64,000 nt of DNA from M0108 sp963841065 (GCA_963841065.1 CAWJBI010000031.1:299720-363719), one strand, 5' to 3'. Counted from the first letter of the stretch, positions 35,218-45,187 are shown. The notes: generated from the letters alone by a model not told the origin. Program-made: numbers and translations.

Positions 35218-36737
35218 ATGCCTGATACCCCGAGCCTCCTGTCCCACTGGCCCCTCTTGAGTTGGATGTTGCTGACCCCCCTCGTCGGGGCCCTGGTGGT
35301 CTGGCTGGTGCCCGGGGCGCGCCTGTCGCGCTGGGTCATGCCCGGCAGCCTGCTGATCGCGCTGGGTTTTTCCCTGGCGGTGGTCTGGCGTTTCAATCCC
35401 GCCGAGGCGGGCTTCCAGTTGGTGGAGGAGACGACCTGGATTCCGAGCCTGAACGTCCATTACCTGATTGGCGTGGATGGTATTTCGGTCCTTTTCCCCC
35501 CCTGACCCTCCTGCTTTTTCTGGGGACCATCCTCGCCTCCTGGACCGGCGTCCGTACCCTGCGTCGCCTCCACGATAGCCTCATGCTCCTGCTGGCCAGC
35601 GCCCTGTTGGGCATCTTCTGCGCCCTGGACCTGATGTTCTTCTTCCTCTGTTGGGAGATGACCCTGATCCCCCTCTATTTTCTCATCAGCCTCTGGGGAC
35701 CGGGGCCCCACCGGCGTTACGCGGCGGTCAACTACAGCCTCTTCATGTTGGCGGGCGGGGTGCCCCTGCTGTTCGGCTTCATCCTGCTGGCCTTCAATCA
35801 CGCCGAGGTCACCGGGGCCGGGGTCCCGGCGGGGCTGAGTTGGGATTATCGGGAATTGCTGGCGACACCCCTGGCCCAGGGCCTGGAGACCAGCGTCTTC
35901 CTGCTCCTGCTGGCCGGCTTTGCGGTCAAGACCCCCGTCTTCCCCCTGCATACCTGGCTGCCCGTGGTGGCGATGGAGGGGCCAGCCACCGTGGCGGCCC
36001 TCATCACCGGCCTCAAGGTGGGGGCCTATGGCCTGATTCGCTTCGCCTTGCCCCTGGCGCCCGGCGCGGCCCAGGAATTCCACTGGCTGCTGGCCGGTCT
36101 GGGCACGGTCGGCCTCCTCTATGGGGCCCTGGCGGCCATGGGCCAGACCAACCTGCGCCGCCTGTTGGCCTATGCCTCCCTGAGCCATGTCGGGCTGGTA
36201 CTGCTGGGGATTGCCTCCCTGAGCGAGCCGGGGGTCCAGGGGGCTCTGTTCCAGCTCCTCAACTTCCCCCTGGTCGCGGGCGGGCTCTTTCTGCTGACCC
36301 GCTTCCTGAATCTGCGCCTGGGGTCCACCGATCTGATCAGCCTCGGCGGCGTGGCCCGTTCCATGCCCCTGCTGGCCGCCTTTTTCTTTTTTCTATCCCT
36401 GGCGTCGCTGGGGGTACCCGGCACCTCCGGCTTCCCGGCGGAGTTTCTGATCCTGATGAGCGCGCTGCAAATCCATACCGGCGCTGGGCTCGCCGCCCTC
36501 CTGGCCATGGTGCTGGGCGCGGCCTATGTCCTTGACGGCTATCGGCGGACCTTCTTCGGTCCCTTGGGTAACAACGCCATCGCGGCCGCCGTCGATCTGC
36601 GCCCCCGGGAACTCCTGGTGGCCATCGCCTTCAGCCTCCCCATCCTGGCCGCCGGCCTTTATCCCGCTGGCGTGCTGGACATCTTGAGCGCCTCCACCAG
36701 TCAATGGGTGGAGCGGTTCGCTACCCGGGCGCCTTGA
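35218..36737 (+). CDS. NuoM-type membrane subunit, last of the dab module (one frameshift)
   Basis: This is an antiporter-like subunit of about 505 residues with 13-14 helices. The first frame gives MPDTPSLLSHWPLLSWMLLT to GVDGISVLFPP and stops at TGA. The family sequence continues in another frame from LTLLLFLGTILASWTG through FFFLCWEMTLIPLYFLISLWG (membrane Glu), LAGFAVKTPVFPLHTWLPVV (Lys helix) and YASLSHVGLVLLGI. The break falls at a run of seven Cs (35496-35502), where one more C restores the frame, so an undercalled homopolymer is likely. The gene ends 4 bases before the stop of trkH on the other strand. Confidence 0.85.
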
Positions 36738-36741
36738 GGGC

Positions 36742-38193
36742 TCAGGGCCGCCAGAAGGCGGGCGTCAGCAGCACCAGGAGGGTGAAGACCTCCAGCCGGC
36801 CGAGGAGCATGGCAAAGCAGAGGATCCACTTGGCGGTGGTGCCGAGATCGGCGAAATGGGCGCCGACATCGCCCAGACCGGGGCCCAGGTTGTTGATGCT
36901 GGCGGCGACGGCGGAGAAGGCGGTGGTGAGGTCCAGGCCGGTGGCGGCCAGGGCCAGGTACATGAGGGTGAAGCTGGCGACATAGAGGGAAAAGAAGCCC
37001 CAGACGGCATCGACCACGCGGTGGTTGACGCTGCGCCCACCAACCCTGACCGGGATCTGGGCATTGGGGTGGACGAGGCGTTCGATCTCGCGCAGGCCCT
37101 GCTTGATGAGGAGCAGAAAGCGAATGACCTTGATGCCGCCGCCCGTGCTGCCGGCGCACCCCCCGACGAAGCTGCTGAAGATCAGCAAGATGCCCAGGAA
37201 GGCCGGCCAGTCATAAAAGGCGGTCGTGGTAAAGCCGGTGGTGGTGGCAATGGAGACGGTATGGAACAGGCCCTGAGTCAAGGAGTCGTACCCGCCGGCA
37301 TAGGTGCCCGACAGATAGAGGCCGAGGCAAACGACGGCGGTCGTGGCCCCCATGAGGGCCAGATAAAAGCGGAATTCACTGTCCAGCCAGTAGCCCCGCA
37401 GGCTATTGCGATTCCAGGCAATAAAATGCAGCGCGAAATTCATGCCAGAGATCAGCATGAAGATGACGGCGATCATCTCGATCAGGTCGCTGTTGAAATA
37501 GCCGATGCTGGCGTCATGGGTGGAGAAGCCACCAATGGCGACGGTGGCGAAGGCATGGCCGATGGCGTCAAAGGGGGTCATGCCCGCCAGCCAGTAGGCC
37601 AGACCGCAGGCAATGGTCAGCCCCAGATAGATATACCAGAGGGCCTTGGCGGTCTCGGTGATGCGGGGCGTCAGCTTGCTGTCCTTCATGGGCCCAGGCG
37701 TCTCCGCCCGGTACAACTGCATGCCGCCGATACCCAGCATGGGCAGGACGGCGACCGCCAGGACTATGATGCCCATGCCGCCCAGCCACTGGAGCTGCTG
37801 GCGGTAATAGAGGATGGACGGCGGCAGGTCGTCGAGGCCGACGATGACCGTCGCCCCGGTCGTGGTCAGGCCGGAGACGGACTCGAAGACGGCGTCCGTC
37901 ACCGAAAGGTTAGGTTCGTCCGACAGGATGAAGGGCAGGGCGCCGGACAGCCCCAGTACGGTCCAGAAGAGGACCACCACCATGAAGCCGTCCCGTAGCT
38001 TGAGTTCCTCGCGGCGTTGCCAGACGGGCAGCCAGATCATGGCGCCCAGGCCGAGGAGGAGGAGGAGGGCGCCGAGGAAGGGCTGGGCCGTGCCGTCTTG
38101 ATAGAGATGGGACACCAGTAGCGGCGGCAACATGGTCAGGCTAAACAGCATCAGCAGCAGCCCTAGAACCTTCTGGACGGCGAAGGGCTTCAT
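36742..38193 (-). CDS. trkH: TrkH/KtrB-type potassium uptake protein
   Basis: TrkH is the membrane channel subunit of the constitutive K+ uptake system. The 483-residue protein has the four selectivity-loop regions, e.g. SGLTTTGAT, ATVAIGGFSTHD, SIATTTGFTTT and SINNLGPG, and about ten transmembrane helices. It is the last gene of the minus-strand unit headed by def, 58 bases after trkA, so channel and regulator are made together. Confidence 0.95.
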   Translation of the reverse strand: MKPFAVQKVLGLLLMLFSLTMLPPLLVSHLYQDGTAQPFLGALLLLLGLGAMIWLPVWQRREELKLRDGFMVVVLFWTVLGLSGALPFILSDEPNLSVTDAVFESVSGLTTTGATVIVGLDDLPPSILYYRQQLQWLGGMGIIVLAVAVLPMLGIGGMQLYRAETPGPMKDSKLTPRITETAKALWYIYLGLTIACGLAYWLAGMTPFDAIGHAFATVAIGGFSTHDASIGYFNSDLIEMIAVIFMLISGMNFALHFIAWNRNSLRGYWLDSEFRFYLALMGATTAVVCLGLYLSGTYAGGYDSLTQGLFHTVSIATTTGFTTTAFYDWPAFLGILLIFSSFVGGCAGSTGGGIKVIRFLLLIKQGLREIERLVHPNAQIPVRVGGRSVNHRVVDAVWGFFSLYVASFTLMYLALAATGLDLTTAFSAVAASINNLGPGLGDVGAHFADLGTTAKWILCFAMLLGRLEVFTLLVLLTPAFWRP

Positions 38194-38251
38194 GTTGCCC
38201 CGCCACCGCCCGCGGCCAGACCCCGGGGGCTCGTTTCTAACCCCGAGGCCA

Positions 38252-39625
38252 TCACAGGAAGGTCACCGGCACCTGGAACAGCTTCTCGACCTCGGCCACC
38301 CGGCGCTTGTCCTGGAGGAAGAGGATGACGTGATCCTCGGCCTGAATGAGGGTGTCGTGGTGGGCCATGAGGACCGCCTCGCCCCGGACGATGGCGCCAA
38401 TGGTCGTCCCGGCCGGGAGTTTGATCTGGTCGATGGAGCGACCGATGACCTTGCTCAGTTTGGCGTCGCCATGGGCGATGGCCTCGATGGCCTCGGCCGC
38501 GCCGCGCCGCAGGGAATGCACCGCCACCACGTCCCCGCGGCGCACATGCTTGAGCAGGCTGCCGATGGTCGCCTGCTGGGGGGAAATGACCACGTCGATG
38601 CCACCGCTTTGCATCAGATCCACGTAGGCCGGACGGTTGATGAGGGCCATGACCTTGCGCGCCCCCAGCCGCTTGGCCAGGAGGGCGGAGAGAATATTGT
38701 CCTCGTCGTCGTTGGTGACGGCGCAGAAGACGTCGGTATCCTCGATATTCTCCTCCCGCAGCAGGTTTTCGTCCGCGGCGTCGCCATGGAGGACGATGGT
38801 CCGCTCCAGGGTCTCGGCGATCTGCTTGCTGCGGGTCAGGTCGCGCTCGATGACCTTGACCCGAAAGTCGTTCTCGGTGGCGCGGGCGAGCCGGGTGCCG
38901 ATGTTGCCACCGCCCGCGAAGATGAGGCGCTTGTAGGGCTTTTCCAGCCGCTGCAATTCGCCCATGACGGTGCGGATATGGGCCGGGGCGGCGACGAAGA
39001 AGACCTCGTCGTTGGCCTCGATGACGGTGTCGCCCGTTGGCTCCAGGGCCCGATCCTGGCGGTAGATGGCCGCGACCCGGGTCTCGACCTCGGGCATGTG
39101 ATCGTAGAGGGTGCGCAGGGCATGGCCAATCAGGGGGCCACCCTCGCGGGCCTTGACCGCCACCAATCGCACCCGCCCGTTGGCGAAATCCAGCACCTGG
39201 AGGCTGCCGGGGTGCTCCAGCAACCGCAGAATGTATTGGGTGACGAGTTGCTCCGGACTGATGCAGACATTGATGGGCAGGGCACCGGGGGCAAAGAGTT
39301 CCGGATGTTCGAGGAAACCGGGGGAGCGTACCCGCGCGATGCGGGTGGGGGTATGGAAGAGGGTATAGGCGACCTGGCAGGCGACCATGTTGGTCTCGTC
39401 GCTATTGGTGACCGCCAGGATGATATGGGCGTCCTCGGCCCCGGCCCGTTGCAGCACGTCGGGATGGGCGCCATGCCCCAGGATGGTCCGAAGGTCGAAG
39501 CGGTCCTGGAGTTCCCGGAGTATTTCGGGATCGCGATCCACGACCGTGATGTCGTTGGCCTCGCCCGCCAGGTTCGCCGCCACGGACCGGCCTACCTGAC
39601 CACCGCCCAGGATGATGATCTTCAT
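38252..39625 (-). CDS. trkA: TrkA, NAD-binding potassium channel regulator
   Basis: TrkA is the cytoplasmic gating ring of Trk K+ uptake. The 457-residue protein has two tandem RCK halves, each with a Rossmann fold (GGGQVGRSVAANLA and GGGNIGTRLARATE) and a C-terminal TrkA-C domain. Location between ntrX and trkH, with only two bases to the ntrX stop, is common in gammaproteobacteria in which ntrYX sits next to trkAH. Confidence 0.96.
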   Translation of the reverse strand: MKIIILGGGQVGRSVAANLAGEANDITVVDRDPEILRELQDRFDLRTILGHGAHPDVLQRAGAEDAHIILAVTNSDETNMVACQVAYTLFHTPTRIARVRSPGFLEHPELFAPGALPINVCISPEQLVTQYILRLLEHPGSLQVLDFANGRVRLVAVKAREGGPLIGHALRTLYDHMPEVETRVAAIYRQDRALEPTGDTVIEANDEVFFVAAPAHIRTVMGELQRLEKPYKRLIFAGGGNIGTRLARATENDFRVKVIERDLTRSKQIAETLERTIVLHGDAADENLLREENIEDTDVFCAVTNDDEDNILSALLAKRLGARKVMALINRPAYVDLMQSGGIDVVISPQQATIGSLLKHVRRGDVVAVHSLRRGAAEAIEAIAHGDAKLSKVIGRSIDQIKLPAGTTIGAIVRGEAVLMAHHDTLIQAEDHVILFLQDKRRVAEVEKLFQVPVTFL

Positions 39626-39627
39626 GG

Positions 39628-40995
39628 TTAACGCCTCTCCTTGATCTCGATCCCCAGGGAGCGCAGCTTCCGGTAGAGGTGGGTGCGCTCCATACCCGCC
39701 TCCTTGGCCATCTTGCTGACATTGCCGCCGTGCTTTTCGAGCTGGTATTCGAGATAGGTCTTTTCGAACTGTTCCCGGGCCTCGCGCAGGGGCTGGTCGA
39801 AGGACATGAGGCCCTCCAGGTTCGGCGCCGGGGTGCTGGTGGTGGCCCCCAGGGTATTTTCGACCTCGTCCTGGGAGATCTCGTCGCCAGCCCCGAGGAT
39901 GAGGACGCGCTGGACCAGGTTCTTGAGTTCGCGCACATTCCCCGGCCAGGGGTAATTGCGCATGTAGTTCTGGGCGCCGACGCTGAACCGCCGGTAGGGC
40001 AGCTTTTCGTGGGTGGCGAAGTAATCCACGTAATAGTTGAGGAGTTCCGGAATATCCTCGTTGTGATCCCGCAGGGCGGGGACGCTCAGGGGCACGACGT
40101 TGAGGTGGTAGAAGAGGTCCTCGCGGAAACGTCCGGCCCGCACCTCGTCCTCCAGGTTGTGCTGGGTGGCGGCAATGAGGCGCACGTCGATGTTGACCGG
40201 TTCGGTGCCGCCGACGCGCAGGAAGGAACCCGTATCCAGGGCACCGAGCAACTGGCCCTGGACACCCTGGTCCATGTCCCCGACCTCGTCGAGGAGCAGG
40301 GTGCCCCCGGCGGCCTTCTCCAGGCCGCCATAGTGGACATGCCCATCCTGTTCGCTGCCGAAGAGTTCCCGGGCGGCGTTGACCCGGGCGATCCCCGAGA
40401 CGCCGAGGTCGATGAAGGGCCGATCCCGGCGGGCGCTCTGGGAGTGGAGGTAACGGGCGAAGGTCTCGCGACCGCTACCGGCCTCGCCCGTGATCAGGAC
40501 CCAGGTATCGTGCTGGGCGATGCGCTTGACCTGTTCCCGCAGGCGCTGCATGGCCGTACCGCGGCCGATGGGCTCATGGGCAATGATGGTGCGACGTTTG
40601 AGGCCAATGTTCTCGCGGACCAGCTTGTCGGCCTCCAGGGCACGCTCCGTGGTCAGCAGCAGTTTGGCCATGGACAGCGGCTTTTCGAGGAAGTCGTAGG
40701 CCCCCAGCCGGGTCGCCTCCACCGCCGTCTCCACGGTGCCATGACCGGACATCATGATCACCGGGCAGGGCAGGCCCTCGTCCTCGGACCACTCCTTGAG
40801 GAGACTGATGCCATCCAGATCGGGCATCCAGATGTCCAGGAGAATCAGGTCGGGTCGGCGCTCGCGCAGGGAGCGGCGGGCGGCACCGCCGTTCTCGGCG
40901 GTGGCCACCGCGTAGCCCTCGTCCTCCAGAATCTCCTGGACCAGGCCGCGGATGTCGGGCTCGTCATCGACCACCAGGATGTAGGCTGCACTCAT
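39628..40995 (-). CDS. ntrX: NtrX-like response regulator with degenerate AAA+ domain
   Basis: NtrX pairs with the NtrY kinase in control of nitrogen or redox metabolism. The 455-residue protein has a receiver (ILVVDDEPDIRG; phosphorylated Asp in LILLDIWMPDLDG), an AAA+ domain (about residues 145-370) and a C-terminal Fis-type helix-turn-helix (NVSKMAKEAGMERTHLYRKL). Two normal sigma-54 activator features are missing. Walker A reads GEAGSGRET, with Arg for Lys, and the GAFTGA loop is absent (ELFGSEQDGHVHYGGLEKAA). It probably binds DNA without activating sigma-54 in the usual way. Its start overlaps the ntrY stop. Confidence 0.87.
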   Translation of the reverse strand: MSAAYILVVDDEPDIRGLVQEILEDEGYAVATAENGGAARRSLRERRPDLILLDIWMPDLDGISLLKEWSEDEGLPCPVIMMSGHGTVETAVEATRLGAYDFLEKPLSMAKLLLTTERALEADKLVRENIGLKRRTIIAHEPIGRGTAMQRLREQVKRIAQHDTWVLITGEAGSGRETFARYLHSQSARRDRPFIDLGVSGIARVNAARELFGSEQDGHVHYGGLEKAAGGTLLLDEVGDMDQGVQGQLLGALDTGSFLRVGGTEPVNIDVRLIAATQHNLEDEVRAGRFREDLFYHLNVVPLSVPALRDHNEDIPELLNYYVDYFATHEKLPYRRFSVGAQNYMRNYPWPGNVRELKNLVQRVLILGAGDEISQDEVENTLGATTSTPAPNLEGLMSFDQPLREAREQFEKTYLEYQLEKHGGNVSKMAKEAGMERTHLYRKLRSLGIEIKERR

Positions 40996-43235
40996 GCTTG
41001 TTCTCGGTCTGGGTGGGCGTGGGCGCTTGGGGCCTGGGGGGCCAGGGCAACCGGCGCTTCCTTGGGAACTTCTTCGTGATGTTCATCGCGCCATAAGGGC
41101 AGGCGCGTCGCCACGCGGGCGCCGCCCTTGGCGTTCTCCGCCCAAATGATACCCCCGTGTTCCTCGATAATCTTCTTGACGATGGCCAGGCCCAGCCCTG
41201 TGCCCTTGGCCTTGGTGGTGACATAGGGTTCGAAGAGGCGGTCGATGAGGGTATCGTCGATACCGCCGCCATTGTCCTCCACCGAGAGCTCCAACTGGGG
41301 CCGGTCCTGGTCGTCCAGGCGCCGGGTGGCGATGCGGATCCGGGCCGCGGGCTTGTCCTCCACCGCCTCCAGGGCATTTTTGACCAGATTGTGAATGACC
41401 TGGCGCAAACGCAGGGGGTCCCCCTTGATGAGGGCCTCGCCGACCTGAAGGTCGATTTTGATCGCCGGGACGGCGCGGTAGAGTTCCATCACCTCGGCCA
41501 CCAGCCGATCCAGGCGCAGGGGTTCCGGCTCCAGCTTGGGGGAGCGCGCATAATTGGAGAAGTCGTTGACCATGGCCTTCATGGCCTCGACCTGCTGGAC
41601 GATGGTATGGGTCGCGCGGTCCACCACCCGGGCGTCCTCCTCCGGCAGCTTGGTCAAGAGCTTGTGGCGCAGGCGCTCCGCCGAGAGCTGGATGGGGGTC
41701 AGGGGATTTTTGATCTCGTGGGCCAGGCGCCGGGCCACCTCGCCCCAGGCGGCGTCGCGCTGGGCCGTGATGAGGCGGGTAATGTCGTCGAAGACCACCA
41801 CATGGCCACTCTCCTGGCCATCGGGATGGATCAGGGGGCTGCCACGACACATCAGCACCTGGCGGCCCTCGGCGCCAAAGAGGACGACCTCCTGACGCCA
41901 TTCGGCGTGCCCCTCCAGATGGGTCCGCACCGCGTCCACCCAGGCCACCAGGCCAGGATGGGTCGCATTGAGGGCGTCCAGGCCGCCATCGCTCATGTCC
42001 GGTTCCGTCAGGCCCAGGATCTGATGGGCCGCCGGGTTGGCGGTACGCAGGCGATGTTCGCCGTCGAGAACGACTACACCCGAGGAGAGACGCCCCAGCA
42101 CCGTCTCCAGATAGACGCGCTCGGCCTCGACGGCCTGCTGGGAGCGGGCCGCCGCGTCCCGGGCCCGGGCCAGGCGCCGGGTCATGGAATTGAAGGAGGC
42201 GACCAGGAAGCTGAGTTCGTCTTCGTGACCGGGCAAGGGCAAGCGCTGCTCGTAGTCCCCCGCCGCCACGGCGCGGGTGCCGCGGGCAATGGCCGCCACC
42301 GGCTCCACCAGTCGCCAGGCGGTATGGAAGGCGGCGAGCAGGGCGGCCATGAGGCCGAACAGCAAGACCAGGGAGAGGGTGAGGGAGAAGCTCAGCTTCA
42401 GGGACTGGCGCAGATAGGCCAACTCCTTGTAGCGGTTGTAGGCCTTCTCCAGATTGGCCGCCAGTTCGCTGATGCGTTCGGAGGTCGGGAAGATGGCCTG
42501 CATCACCAGGTTGCGCCCCACCGGGTCCGCCACCAGCACCCGCACCACCATCTCCTGGTTGGCGGCGGTCTCCAGCTCGACCTGATTGGCGCCGCCACTG
42601 GCCCGCCGCAGCAACTCGCGATCCGGCAGATTGGGCACCAGGACGGTCGGGTCCTCGCTGGAATTGCCCCGTACCTGGCCATTGGCCCCGAAGACGGCGA
42701 TCTCGAGGGCCCCCGCCTGTTGCCGCAACTGGCCCAGACTCAAGGCCAGGGCCGTGCTGGAGCTGTCCTCGATGCCCGCCAGAAGCTGTTCCGTGTAGCG
42801 CATCAAGACCCGCTGATTGAGATCCAGGGAGGCCTGATTGAGGGTGAGGGCATCCACCATGGCCTGGTCGATCTCGACATCGAACCAGGAGTCGATGCCC
42901 CGTAACAGGAAGCCCAGGGAGTAGTAATAGACGACACCCACGGGCAGCAGGGAGATGAGGGCGAAGAGCAGGACCAGACGGCCGGTGAGGCGCGAACCGG
43001 CGACCTTGTGACGGTAGCCCTGTACCAGTCTGACCAGATTGGTCAGCACCATGGCGGCGAGCACCAGCAGGCCGAGGATGACGATGAACATGAGGGGCAC
43101 GAAGGCCCTGCTCAGGGATTCGGAGTTCTGAACCGCGCCGCTCATCAGGTCCAGGGCGACCAGGAGCACGACCAACAGTAATATCACCGGGATCAGGCCC
43201 GGCCGGCGCCAACGCATCAAGGTCGCAACGGCCAT
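40992..43235 (-). CDS. ntrY: NtrY-like sensor histidine kinase
   Basis: This 747-residue membrane kinase has two N-terminal transmembrane helices followed by a periplasmic sensing domain (about residues 110-270), a third helix, HAMP (ARGTRAVAAGDYEQRL), PAS (LETVLGRLSSGVVVLDGEHR), HisKA with phosphorylated His (RRLAHEIKNPLTPIQLSAER) and HATPase_c (HNLVKNALEAVED, VEDNGGGID). The family architecture is that of NtrY. It phosphorylates NtrX, encoded next with a four-base overlap. Signals are unknown here; in relatives NtrYX answers to nitrogen state or low oxygen, which suits a denitrifier. Confidence 0.92.
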   Translation of the reverse strand: MAVATLMRWRRPGLIPVILLLVVLLVALDLMSGAVQNSESLSRAFVPLMFIVILGLLVLAAMVLTNLVRLVQGYRHKVAGSRLTGRLVLLFALISLLPVGVVYYYSLGFLLRGIDSWFDVEIDQAMVDALTLNQASLDLNQRVLMRYTEQLLAGIEDSSSTALALSLGQLRQQAGALEIAVFGANGQVRGNSSEDPTVLVPNLPDRELLRRASGGANQVELETAANQEMVVRVLVADPVGRNLVMQAIFPTSERISELAANLEKAYNRYKELAYLRQSLKLSFSLTLSLVLLFGLMAALLAAFHTAWRLVEPVAAIARGTRAVAAGDYEQRLPLPGHEDELSFLVASFNSMTRRLARARDAAARSQQAVEAERVYLETVLGRLSSGVVVLDGEHRLRTANPAAHQILGLTEPDMSDGGLDALNATHPGLVAWVDAVRTHLEGHAEWRQEVVLFGAEGRQVLMCRGSPLIHPDGQESGHVVVFDDITRLITAQRDAAWGEVARRLAHEIKNPLTPIQLSAERLRHKLLTKLPEEDARVVDRATHTIVQQVEAMKAMVNDFSNYARSPKLEPEPLRLDRLVAEVMELYRAVPAIKIDLQVGEALIKGDPLRLRQVIHNLVKNALEAVEDKPAARIRIATRRLDDQDRPQLELSVEDNGGGIDDTLIDRLFEPYVTTKAKGTGLGLAIVKKIIEEHGGIIWAENAKGGARVATRLPLWRDEHHEEVPKEAPVALAPQAPSAHAHPDREQA

Positions 43236-43796
43236 GTGGTCCAGCCCGACGAGAGCTTCCAGGAGGGTAGGAGATAGGCCGTGGGCCGCAGGGGCAGGGG
43301 CAGTTCCTCGATGTCGAGGGCGATCTTGAGATCGACCCGATAATCCTTGCCCGCCGCGAGTTCCCCCCGGTTGAGCAGCGGCAGGTCGTGCAGGTCGCCT
43401 AGGGCGGCAATGGCGGCGTCGCGGGTAACGTAATTGTGACCGGCCCCTCCGGGCACCGGACTCACCAGGTAGCGTTCCGCCAGGGGTTGGTAACGGATCT
43501 CATAACGCAGGCGGCGATCCACCAGGCTGGAATCCCAGACCCAGGCATCGGTTTCACGGACCTGAATGTGCGCCTCCAGCGTGAGGGGCACCCCATTGTC
43601 CAGGGCCTCCAGGGCCACGGGGCTCAGGTCCGGGACAAACCGGACATCCATGACCAGCTCCTCGCCCACGGCGCGAATCTTCGACGTCTTCGATCGGGAA
43701 GGCCGGCTTGGTGTTGCCCAGGCTGGGCAGCAGCAGGAAGGTCAGCCAGAGGACAAGCCCCCAGGGCGTCGGCTGGCCGGGGATGCGGGTCCTCAT
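43217..43796 (-). CDS. DUF4390 exported protein (one frameshift)
   Basis: This protein of the DUF4390 family is usually encoded between rsmB and ntrY. The start region (MRTRIPGQPTPWGLVLWLTF) is a signal peptide in one frame; after an extra base at about 43682 the family core continues one base shifted (IRAVGEELVMDVRFVPDLSP to the end SGWTTWPLRP). Removing one base gives PIEDVKIRAVGEEL. Its role is unknown, but the conserved position suggests an envelope function linked to NtrY. Its ends overlap rsmB (4 bases) and ntrY (19 bases). Confidence 0.78.
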
Positions 43797-45187
43797 GGCG
43801 TTGCCTTGTGCAGCCGGGCGAAATAGAAGCCATCGCCGCCACCCACCGTCGGCAGGGTCTGGCGGCCGCTCGTCCGCGCCAGGCCCCAGTCCACCGCGAT
43901 GGGGGCCTCGCTGGCGTCGCCGTGACGGGAGAGAAAGGCGCGAATCTGCCGTTCATTCTCGTCCGGCAGCAGGGAACAGGTCACATAGACCAGGGTGCCG
44001 CCCGGGGCGAGCAGGGGCCAGATGGCCTCCAGCATCCGGGCCTGGCGGGCGCACAGGGCCTCGATATCCCCGGGCCGCCGCAGCCACTTGATGTCCGGAT
44101 GACGACGGATGACCCCGGTGGCGGAGCAGGGGACATCGAGGAGAATGCGATCATAAGTGCCCTGGGCCCAGGCCCCGGCGGGCTCGGTGGCGTCGCCGAC
44201 CAGCAGTGTCGCGACGAGGGACAGGCGCTGGAGGTTGTCGCGTACCCGGTCGAGGCGTTGGGGGTCGATGTCGAGGGCGGTAAGCTCCAGTTGGCCGTCC
44301 GCCAGTTCCAGCAGGTGGGCCGTCTTGCCGCCCGGCGCGGCGCAGACATCCAGGACCCGCTCGCCCGGGCGGACCCCCAGCAGGGGGGCGGCCAGTTGGG
44401 CGTTGGCGTCCTGGATCGAGACCTGACCCGCCGCGAAGCCAGGCAGGCGCGCCATGGGCAACGGCTGGTCCAGGACCAGTCCCTGCGGGGCATGGGGCGC
44501 CGGTTGGGCGGCGATACCCGCGGCGGCGAGTTGCTTCAGGTAGGTCTCCCGGTCGCCGGCGAGACGATTGACCCGCAGCCAGAGGGGAGCCTGGGTATTG
44601 CTGGCGGCGACGATCTCTTGCCAATCCTGGGGCCACTCCGTCTGGAGCCGGTCCAGCAACCAGGCGGGAAACAGCCAGCGGGCCTCTTCGCTCTTGTCCG
44701 CCTGGGTCAGCAAGGCCGCGCGCTCGCGCTGGAAGCGCCGCAGGAGGGCATTGACGAGTTTCGCCGCCCAGCCCTTGCCCAGGACGCGGGTCGCCGCCAC
44801 GCTGGAGGCGACGGCGGCGTGGGGGGGGATGCGGGTGGCAAGGAGTTGGTAGAGGCCGATGAGGATCAGGGCCTCCAAGTCGCCATCCTCGGGCTTGAGG
44901 GGTTTGCTCAGCAGTTGGGTCGCGATGGCGCGCAGGCGTGGCAGCAGGCGCAAGGCACCATAACTAAGCTCCTGGACCAGGGGCCGGTCCCGTTCCTGGT
45001 CCAGGGCGTCAAGCTGTTCCAGGGCCTCGGTCAGGGAGCGGCCGCGACCCAGGACGGCCTGGACGACCCGCGCCGCGGCGGCTCGGGCGCGGGCGCCCTC
45101 CGAGGGCGCCACGCTGGCCTTGGGTTCTTGCGGGGACTGACGGCCAGGCCAGGGGCGGGGTTGCGGATTATCCAAACTTGACCCCAT
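43793..45187 (-). CDS. rsmB: RsmB, 16S rRNA m5C967 methyltransferase
   Basis: RsmB methylates C967 of 16S rRNA. The 464-residue protein has an N-terminal NusB-like domain (residues about 30-180) and a C-terminal Rossmann methyltransferase with LDVCAAPGGKTAHLLEL (SAM loop), LLDVPCSATGVIRRHPDIKW (catalytic Cys) and VYVTCSLLPDENE (second Cys). This is standard Fmu/RsmB organisation. It overlaps the fmt stop by about 20 bases. Confidence 0.95.
   Translation of the reverse strand: MGSSLDNPQPRPWPGRQSPQEPKASVAPSEGARARAAAARVVQAVLGRGRSLTEALEQLDALDQERDRPLVQELSYGALRLLPRLRAIATQLLSKPLKPEDGDLEALILIGLYQLLATRIPPHAAVASSVAATRVLGKGWAAKLVNALLRRFQRERAALLTQADKSEEARWLFPAWLLDRLQTEWPQDWQEIVAASNTQAPLWLRVNRLAGDRETYLKQLAAAGIAAQPAPHAPQGLVLDQPLPMARLPGFAAGQVSIQDANAQLAAPLLGVRPGERVLDVCAAPGGKTAHLLELADGQLELTALDIDPQRLDRVRDNLQRLSLVATLLVGDATEPAGAWAQGTYDRILLDVPCSATGVIRRHPDIKWLRRPGDIEALCARQARMLEAIWPLLAPGGTLVYVTCSLLPDENERQIRAFLSRHGDASEAPIAVDWGLARTSGRQTLPTVGGGDGFYFARLHKATP

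Noticed and set aside
35496..35502. Programmed frameshift at the C-run in the last NuoM-type gene
   Set aside because: Many genes here carry one-base errors and no stimulatory structure or conserved slippery heptamer is evident, so an undercalled homopolymer is simpler.
41157..42905. A 582-residue plus-strand open frame opposite ntrY
   Set aside because: It is an antisense shadow; ntrY has all kinase motifs on the minus strand.
43436..45181. A 581-residue plus-strand open frame opposite rsmB and the DUF4390 gene
   Set aside because: It is an antisense shadow with no motifs, and it ignores the sure rsmB reading.
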